From Corallococcus macrosporus DSM 14697 (GTDB lineage Bacteria > Myxococcota > Myxococcia > Myxococcales > Myxococcaceae), in NCBI RefSeq assembly GCF_002305895.1, contig NZ_CP022203.1, positions 722,501 to 786,500 of the forward strand: a DNA stretch of 64,000 bases, given 5' to 3'. Below the pieces are notes generated by a model. It did not search any database, was not told the DNA's origin, and saw only the letters and a list, made by a program, of their open reading frames with translations. A program made the position numbers and the translations under genes. Shown here piece after piece: positions 59,072 through 64,000 of this stretch. Position 1 is the stretch's first letter. Every line of letters begins with the position of its first letter.

Positions 59072-60691
59072 ATGGAAATCTCTCGCAAGCCGAAGTCGCC
59101 CGTGTCGCAGTCCACCCGCCCCAGCGACACGGCCAGGCCGGCCGCCGCGGCCAGGCCCGTGGAGAAGGCGCCGGCCCAGACGGCGAAGGACGGCTTCGAG
59201 TCGGGGGGCGCGCGGGGCTCCAACTTCGTGGACCGCCCGAAGGGCAACTTCGTGGACCGCCCCACGGGCCTGCCGCCGGGCACCCCGTCCGCGCTGCCGG
59301 CCACGGCCTTCACCTTCGGCTCCGGCCACGTCGCCGTCCGGCCCTTCGCGGACAGCGCGGCCCGGGCCCCGGTCACGCTGAAGGCGTCCGCCACGCCCAA
59401 CGCGAAGGTGAACGACCTCCAGACGACCACGTCCACCGTGTCCTTCGACCAGGACGTGAAGCTGGACTCGCTGAAGCTGAACCTGGACCTGGCGCACACC
59501 TACAAGGGTGACCTGGTCGTCAAGCTGACCAGCCCCTCCGGCAAGACGGAGACCCTCCACAACCGCACGGGCGGCAGCGCGGACAACATCCAGGGTAGCT
59601 TCGACCTGGCCGCCTTCAAGGGCGAGTCCACCAAGGGCACCTGGACGCTCTCCGTCGAGGACAAGGCCCGCCGCGACACCGGCACCCTGAAGAGCTGGAG
59701 CCTGGACGCCGCGGGCCATGCGACGGGCCCGGGCCCCATCGAGGAGCCGCAGAAGCCGCTCTCCGGCCCGCCGGTCATCGCCGTGTTCGACGGCGGCGTG
59801 GACTTCAAGCACTCCGACCTGGATGACGCGATGTGGGTCAACCCGAACGAGGTCGCGGGTGACGGCGTCGACAACGACGGCAACGGCGTCAAGGACGACA
59901 TCTACGGCTACAACGTCGGCTACAACAGCGGCGACGTGATGCGCGGCAGCGGCACGGACCACGGCACGCACGTGGCCGGCATCATCGCCGCCGAGGACAA
60001 CGGCGAGGGCAACACCGGCGTCGCCGCGGGCAAGGCGAAGATCATGAGCCTGGGCGGCCTGTACAACGGCGCGGACCTGCTCACCAACTTCGAGCGCGGC
60101 GTCGACTACATGGTGAAGATGAAGACCGAGCACGGCGTGAACATCCGCGCCGTCAACGCCAGCTTCGGCAACGAGTACCGCAACCCGGCGGACGTGAAGC
60201 GCTGGACGGACGCGGTGCAGAAGCTGGCCGACGCGGACATCCTCCTCGTCGCGGCCACGGCGAACGGCAACGGCAGCAACCTGAACGACGTGCCGGACAT
60301 GCCCGCCAACATCGACCTGCCCAACGTCATCACCGTGGCGTCCATGGACAAGAACAACGACAAGCTCGCGAGGTTCTCCTCCCACGGAGACAAGGTCGTG
60401 GAACTGGCCGCGGTGGGTGAGGACGTGCTGAGCACCGTCCCGGGCGGCCGCTGGGAGGAGATGAGCGGCACCTCCATGGCCACCCCGACGGTGGCGGGCG
60501 CCGCGGCGCTGATGTTCGCCGAGAACCCCAACCTGACGGCCGCCCAGGTGCGCGACCTGCTGGTGCAGACGGTGGAGGTGGACTCCGACCTCAAGGGCAA
60601 GGTCAGCACCAGCGGCAAGCTGGACATCGAGGCCGCCGTCGCCGCCGCCAAGGCCACGCTCGACGACGACACCACGGTCGCCGGGCGCTGA
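59072..60691 (+). CDS. Subtilisin-like serine protease with N-terminal P-domain
   Basis: 539 residues from ATG 59072. Low-complexity N-terminus with a duplicated NFVDRP motif, then a proprotein-convertase P-domain (about 85-215; VKLDSLKLNLDLAHTY, GDLVVKLTSPSG, GTWTLSVEDKA). The S8 domain (about 230-525) has the triad in AVFDGGVDFKHSDLDD (Asp), DHGTHVAGI (His) and MSGTSMATPT (Ser). No signal peptide is visible, so it is cytoplasmic or uses another route. P-domains normally follow the protease domain; here it precedes it. Followed by a textbook terminator. Confidence 0.93.
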   Translation: MEISRKPKSPVSQSTRPSDTARPAAAARPVEKAPAQTAKDGFESGGARGSNFVDRPKGNFVDRPTGLPPGTPSALPATAFTFGSGHVAVRPFADSAARAPVTLKASATPNAKVNDLQTTTSTVSFDQDVKLDSLKLNLDLAHTYKGDLVVKLTSPSGKTETLHNRTGGSADNIQGSFDLAAFKGESTKGTWTLSVEDKARRDTGTLKSWSLDAAGHATGPGPIEEPQKPLSGPPVIAVFDGGVDFKHSDLDDAMWVNPNEVAGDGVDNDGNGVKDDIYGYNVGYNSGDVMRGSGTDHGTHVAGIIAAEDNGEGNTGVAAGKAKIMSLGGLYNGADLLTNFERGVDYMVKMKTEHGVNIRAVNASFGNEYRNPADVKRWTDAVQKLADADILLVAATANGNGSNLNDVPDMPANIDLPNVITVASMDKNNDKLARFSSHGDKVVELAAVGEDVLSTVPGGRWEEMSGTSMATPTVAGAAALMFAENPNLTAAQVRDLLVQTVEVDSDLKGKVSTSGKLDIEAAVAAAKATLDDDTTVAGR

Positions 60692-60717
60692 GCCGGACCT
60701 GAGCGGACGCAGCGAGC

Positions 60718-60749
60718 AGCTCCCGGTGCCCAGGCGCCGGGAGCTTTTT
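60718..60749 (+). terminator. Rho-independent terminator of the subtilase gene
   Basis: Perfect 9-bp stem AGCTCCCGG / CCGGGAGCT (60718-60726 / 60737-60745) with a GC-rich 10-nt loop, followed by a T-run to 60749. It begins 27 bp after the stop and also insulates the ohrR promoter. Confidence 0.9.
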
Positions 60750-60763
60750 CGTGTCCGATTTGG

Positions 60764-60792
60764 TTGCGCACAATTTAATTGCGCCCTACTTA
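60764..60792 (+). promoter_or_regulatory. ohrR promoter with OhrR operator in the spacer
   Basis: -35 TTGCGC (60764-60769), 17-bp spacer, -10 TACTTA (60787-60792). The palindrome GCACAATTTAATTGCGC (60768-60784) has 7 of 8 base pairs and resembles known OhrR sites (CAATT-AATTG core). The start codon at 60799 lies at the expected +1, so the message is probably leaderless. Confidence 0.75.
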
Positions 60793-60798
60793 TCTCCC

Positions 60799-61254
60799 AT
60801 GTCGCTGGATGACCCGCTCAGCCTGGACCGGCAGCTCTGCTTCCCGCTCTACGCGGCGGCCCGGGCCATGACGCAGGCGTATGCGCCGCTGCTGTCGAAG
60901 CTGGGCCTGACGTACCCGCAGTACCTGGTGCTCCTGGTGCTGTGGGAGACGGACGGTGAGACGGTGAAGGGGATGGGGGAGCGGCTGTACCTGGACTCGG
61001 GGACGCTCACGCCGCTGCTCAAGCGGATGGAGTCCCAGGGGCTGGTGCGGCGGGAGCGGAGCGCGGAGGACGCGCGCTCGGTGCGCATCCACCTGACGTC
61101 CGGAGGACGGGCCCTGCGCCGCAAGGCCGCGTCCATTCCCGAGGCGATGGCCTGCAAGCTGGGGCTGACGCTGGAGGAGGCGACCCGCCTGCGCCGCGAC
61201 GTCATGCGGCTTTTCGAAGTGCTTTCGCGGTCCCACGTTGATTCCTCGAAGTAA
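60799..61254 (+). CDS. ohrR: OhrR, MarR-family organic peroxide sensor
   Basis: 151 residues from ATG 60799. The reactive Cys of OhrR is in RQLCFPLYAAARAM (Cys14), with the partner Tyr/aromatic residues further on (AYAPLLSKLGLTYPQYLVLLVLW). Winged helix: LYLDSGTLTPLLKRMESQGLVRRERS. Oxidation of the Cys by organic hydroperoxides releases the repressor. It precedes ohr by 17 bp and lies directly behind an OhrR-like operator, so it autoregulates and controls ohr. Confidence 0.95.
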   Translation: MSLDDPLSLDRQLCFPLYAAARAMTQAYAPLLSKLGLTYPQYLVLLVLWETDGETVKGMGERLYLDSGTLTPLLKRMESQGLVRRERSAEDARSVRIHLTSGGRALRRKAASIPEAMACKLGLTLEEATRLRRDVMRLFEVLSRSHVDSSK

Positions 61255-61271
61255 CGCCCAAGGAGAACACC

Positions 61272-61709
61272 ATGGCTCCCGTCGCCATCAGCCCCCTGTA
61301 CAGCACCGCCGCCACCACCCACGGAGGCCGCGATGGCCGCGTGAAGTCCGAGGACGGCGTCCTGGACCTGCCCCTGGCCATGCCCAAGGCGCTGGGCGGC
61401 GCGGGAGGCGCCGTCACCAACCCGGAGCAGCTCTTCGCCGCGGGCTACTCCGCCTGCTTCGAGAGCGCGCTGCGGCTGGTGGCGCGCATGCAGGGGAAGA
61501 GCCTGGGCAGCGACGCGGGCGTGCGCGCCACCGTCACCATCGGCAAGACGCCGGACGGCGGCTTCGGGCTCGCGGTGGAGCTCCAGGGCCTCCTGCCGGG
61601 CATCCCGAACGAGGAGGCCCAGCAGCTCATGGAGGCGGCCCACCAGGTGTGCCCGTACTCGAAGGCCACGCGCGGCAACATCGACGTGAAGGTCTCCGTC
61701 GCCGGGTAG
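61272..61709 (+). CDS. ohr: Ohr, organic hydroperoxide resistance peroxidase
   Basis: 145 residues from ATG 61272 (AAGGAG upstream). Both redox Cys are present: FAAGYSACFESAL (peroxidatic) and HQVCPYSKATRGN (resolving), plus GGRDGRVKSEDG with the catalytic Arg. Ohr is a dimer that reduces fatty-acid and other organic hydroperoxides using lipoylated proteins. Cotranscribed with ohrR. Confidence 0.96.
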   Translation: MAPVAISPLYSTAATTHGGRDGRVKSEDGVLDLPLAMPKALGGAGGAVTNPEQLFAAGYSACFESALRLVARMQGKSLGSDAGVRATVTIGKTPDGGFGLAVELQGLLPGIPNEEAQQLMEAAHQVCPYSKATRGNIDVKVSVAG

Positions 61710-61736
61710 CCGCGCGCGGGCCACGCGTCGCGCCTA

Positions 61737-61748
61737 ACGAACGTTCGT
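61737..61748. promoter_or_regulatory. 12-bp perfect palindrome upstream of the WGR/LRR gene
   Basis: ACGAACGTTCGT, 32 bp before the ATG at 61781 and 27 bp after the ohr stop. Its form resembles TetR-type operators, but no such regulator is adjacent. Confidence 0.4.
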
Positions 61749-61780
61749 GCGCGGCGCGTGGGAGTTGGTATAGGGCAGCG

Positions 61781-63622
61781 ATGCCGAACACCTCGCTGCC
61801 CGCTCCCGCGCCACGCGCCTCCCTCGCCCTCATCGCCCGGGAGAAGGGGGCGGAGCGAAGCTGGTCCTTCGAGCGCGGCGGCACGGTCGTGACGCTGCGG
61901 GAAGGCCCGCTCGGCGGGAAGTCGAAGCAGACCGAGAAGACGTTCGGGACCGAAGCCGAGGCGGTCGCCTTCTGCGACAAGAGCCTCCAGGCGAAGGTGG
62001 AGAAGGGGTACTTCTCCTCGGAGCTGGGGCTCCGCGCGGTCCCTCTCTCGGAGGTGCACGCGGAGCTGAAGGTCGCGGACAACGCCGAGCCCGCCGACGC
62101 TCGCGTGCTCGTGTTCGACGGTGACCTGGTCGTTCCGCACGACCTCGTCCTGGATGAAGGGTTCGGCCTGCTGGCCCCCGAGAAGGACGCGCCTTCTCCG
62201 TATGTGGGGCTCCTCATCCGAGGCGCGCTCACCATCGAGGGCAGCCTGCTCAACTTCGAGGACGACACCGGGCCCTTCCTGCAGGTGGAAGGCGCGCTCG
62301 TCGCCAGGGGTATCGGCGTCGGTGGCTCCCAGATTCGCGTCAACGGGAGCGTTCGCACGGGTGAGCTGGTGGGCGTCTACAACCACGGCCACCTCGACGT
62401 GGGGGGCGACCTCGACGCGCGCATCGTGGCCACCGAGCACGCTGTCACGGTCGCTGGAAAGACGAATGCCCTGCGCTACCTGGGGTGGGGCGCCAGCATC
62501 TTCCCGGTGACGGACGGCGTGGAAGACGCGAGCGACCCGCACGATGCCAAGGGCGTCTTCGTCGCCGGTGTCCTCAAGAAGGCGGAGGAACAGGTGGACC
62601 TCTCACTCGCGCGCGAGCGTGTGGCGGCGCGAAAGCCCATCCTGCTGGACGCGCCGGTGAGCGTTCGCGCCGAGTTCCGCAAGCAGATGGCCAAGAAGCT
62701 GGAGGCGCCGGAGAAGCTCAAGAGCCTCGCGCTGACCCGCAAGAATCTCAGCGTCCTGCCCGCGGAGCTGTTCCAGTTCCGCCGGCTGGAGAAGCTCGAC
62801 CTGACGGGGAACACGCTGCGCACGCTCCCCGAGGAGCTGGGGCAGCTCACGGAGCTGAGAGAGCTGCGGCTGAATGGCAACGGCCTGCAGGAGCTGCCCG
62901 AGTCGATTGGCAACCTGGAGAAGCTCGTCCACCTGGACCTGGAGGCCAACTGCCTCTGGCGGCTCCCGGACTCCCTGGCGCGCTGCACCGAGCTGCGCAC
63001 CCTCAACCTCATCAACAATCCCTATTCGTACGTGCGCGCCTCGTTCGGCGGCTGGGCCAAGGTGAAGCTGCTCCGCGACTTCCCCGAGGTCCTCACCCGC
63101 CTGCCGAAGCTGGAGGTGGTGGAGTTCAAGGGCACCTTCTTGCGCTCGCTGCCGGCGCGCGCGTTCGACAGCAAGCGCTTGCAGCGGGTGAGCATCCAGG
63201 ACTCGCTCATCACCGACGTCGACAAGGCGCTGCACCCGTTGGTGGAGGTCGACCTGGAGCACGCGAAGCAGACCGCCGCGGACTTCGTGCGCTTCTGGTT
63301 CGCGCATGACACCGTCCACCTCGTGGACTTCTACGACGCGAAGACGCGGCGGTACGACTTCACCGACGTCATCGCGCTGGTCGGCCTCCTGCTCGAAAGC
63401 GCTGTCCCCGTCCCCGCGTCCTACGAAGGCGTGCTGGCTACCTGGAAGCACCAGATTGAAAGGGTGGGCCACGTCATCGACCGGAGCGAAAGGAACCCGG
63501 AGCATGCGCGGGCGCTGTTCGGTGCGCTCCGGGACGCGCTCGACACGCTGGGCACGCCGTACGGTGCGAACGCGCTCGTGGACGGCCTGCGCGCGCTGTT
63601 CGACGAGCGCGCGCGAGCCTAG
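61781..63622 (+). CDS. WGR-domain protein with beta-helix and leucine-rich repeats
   Basis: 613 residues from ATG 61781. Residues about 15-78 are a WGR-like domain (RSWSFERGGTVVTLREG, GGKSKQTEKTFGTE, KVEKGY). About 100-245 is beta-strand-rich with short Gly/Val repeats resembling polymer-forming beta helices (LLIRGALTIEGSLLNF, LVARGIGVGGSQIRVNG). About 300-460 holds leucine-rich repeats of about 23 residues (LEKLDLTGNTLRTLPEEL, LRELRLNGNGLQELPESI, LVHLDLEANCLWRLPDSL). The remainder is helical. WGR domains bind nucleic acid or NAD-related ligands in some proteins. Combination and role are unknown to me. Confidence 0.88.
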   Translation: MPNTSLPAPAPRASLALIAREKGAERSWSFERGGTVVTLREGPLGGKSKQTEKTFGTEAEAVAFCDKSLQAKVEKGYFSSELGLRAVPLSEVHAELKVADNAEPADARVLVFDGDLVVPHDLVLDEGFGLLAPEKDAPSPYVGLLIRGALTIEGSLLNFEDDTGPFLQVEGALVARGIGVGGSQIRVNGSVRTGELVGVYNHGHLDVGGDLDARIVATEHAVTVAGKTNALRYLGWGASIFPVTDGVEDASDPHDAKGVFVAGVLKKAEEQVDLSLARERVAARKPILLDAPVSVRAEFRKQMAKKLEAPEKLKSLALTRKNLSVLPAELFQFRRLEKLDLTGNTLRTLPEELGQLTELRELRLNGNGLQELPESIGNLEKLVHLDLEANCLWRLPDSLARCTELRTLNLINNPYSYVRASFGGWAKVKLLRDFPEVLTRLPKLEVVEFKGTFLRSLPARAFDSKRLQRVSIQDSLITDVDKALHPLVEVDLEHAKQTAADFVRFWFAHDTVHLVDFYDAKTRRYDFTDVIALVGLLLESAVPVPASYEGVLATWKHQIERVGHVIDRSERNPEHARALFGALRDALDTLGTPYGANALVDGLRALFDERARA

Positions 63623-63633
63623 CCACGAGGGGC

Positions 63634-64000
63634 CTACGGCGTACCGCCCGGCACCCACACGCCCCAGTCCAGGAGCTGCATGCCTCCACCGGCAGGCATG
63701 AGCTGGTCGAGCAGCGGCTGGAAGCGCGCCTCGTGGGCCAGCCCGGAGAGTGCCTCGTCCCAGGGGTCGGCGGCATAGACCTGGACCTGGACGTTGTTCA
63801 TCTGGGGCTGTGGCGTCTCGAAGCGAAGCGCCGGAACGCGGTGCGCGCCCACCGTCACGGTCTCGCTCCTGGCCGGCGCGAGGCCCGTGGGAGACGGGGG
63901 CCACTGCCGGACGTCGAGGGACTCCCAGATGCGCGCCAGCACCGCTTCCTCCAGAGGCACGGCGTCCGCCTGGGTGAAGTCCGGGCACGCCGCGCCTGTC
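63634..64000 (-). CDS. Hypothetical protein, 5' end cut by the window edge
   Basis: The frame is open to the right edge, so only the last 121 residues are seen (…GAACPDFTQADAVPLEEAVLARIWESLDV in outline: ACPDFTQADAV, then EEAVLARIWESLDV). An internal GTG at 63960 is unlikely to be the start. The C-terminal half has LLDQLMPAGGGMQLLDWGVWVPG. No family recognised. Convergent with the WGR/LRR gene, 11 bp apart. Confidence 0.65.
   Translation of the reverse strand, partial: TGAACPDFTQADAVPLEEAVLARIWESLDVRQWPPSPTGLAPARSETVTVGAHRVPALRFETPQPQMNNVQVQVYAADPWDEALSGLAHEARFQPLLDQLMPAGGGMQLLDWGVWVPGGTP

Noticed and set aside
1-64000. CRISPR arrays, tRNA and rRNA genes
   Set aside because: No regular spaced repeats beyond the coding and tandem repeats listed, and no tRNA-like TTCRA arm or rRNA sequence was recognised on either strand.

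Overview
The window is very GC-rich (about 70%), gene-dense DNA from a myxobacterium, most probably a Myxococcus species or close relative. The strongest evidence is the complete pomY-pomZ-pomX cell-division positioning cluster at 38.1-42.8 kb. PomZ keeps K66 and D90 at the positions known from M. xanthus, and PomX keeps the N-terminal peptide that activates PomZ. PomY (803 aa) and PomX (429 aa) are longer than I remember for M. xanthus (about 682 and 404 aa), so this is probably a related species and not M. xanthus itself. Abundant sensor kinases, a Ser/Thr kinase with a PilZ-like tail, a sigma-54 activator and a CHASE2 cyclase fit the same group.

Layout. 0-7.4 kb: a sigma-54 activator cut by the left edge, a coiled-coil membrane protein, small envelope or secreted proteins, a succinate-semialdehyde-type aldehyde dehydrogenase and a two-helix membrane protein. 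7.5-9.2 kb: an intact IS1182-family insertion sequence flanked by CTAG. 9.3-17.3 kb: PAP2 phosphatase, a histone-deacetylase-like fusion with an acyltransferase, a PAS-GAF-PAS histidine kinase and a secreted neutral ceramidase. 17.3-25.1 kb: Ser/Thr kinase, SWIM-domain DNA ligase, gluconokinase, carbonic anhydrase, dihydroxyacetone kinase, CBS protein, DUF481 outer-membrane protein and a B3/B4-domain protein. 25.3-32.7 kb: ABC-F ATPase, a pair of bacterial PH-domain membrane proteins, a TetR-led operon of two paralogous aldehyde dehydrogenases with a double operator, and a PLD-like protein. 32.8-37.7 kb: histidine kinase, a lone ABC ATPase with a degenerate signature, AraC regulator, fatty-acid desaturase and XRE regulator.

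38-49 kb: the pom cluster, then a convergent operon of CHASE2 adenylate cyclase, SH3-like protein and M48 metalloprotease, then two ferritin-like proteins. 49-64 kb: DUF924, TspO, a 55-aa protein, a PAS histidine kinase, M1 aminopeptidase with HEAT repeats, a J-domain protein, an EEP nuclease/phosphatase, a lipoprotein, a HipA-like kinase paired with DUF3037, a subtilase with an N-terminal P-domain, ohrR-ohr, a WGR/LRR protein and a gene cut by the right edge.

I saw no rRNA, tRNA or CRISPR array. The best leads for something undescribed are the deacetylase/acyltransferase operon, the HipA-like kinase/DUF3037 pair, the riboswitch-like leader of pomY and the lone ABC ATPase with its 92-aa partner. 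Several promoters also carry a palindrome exactly between -35 and -10 (sensor kinase, tetR, ohrR). Long open frames on the opposite strand of real genes are a base-composition artefact and were left out.
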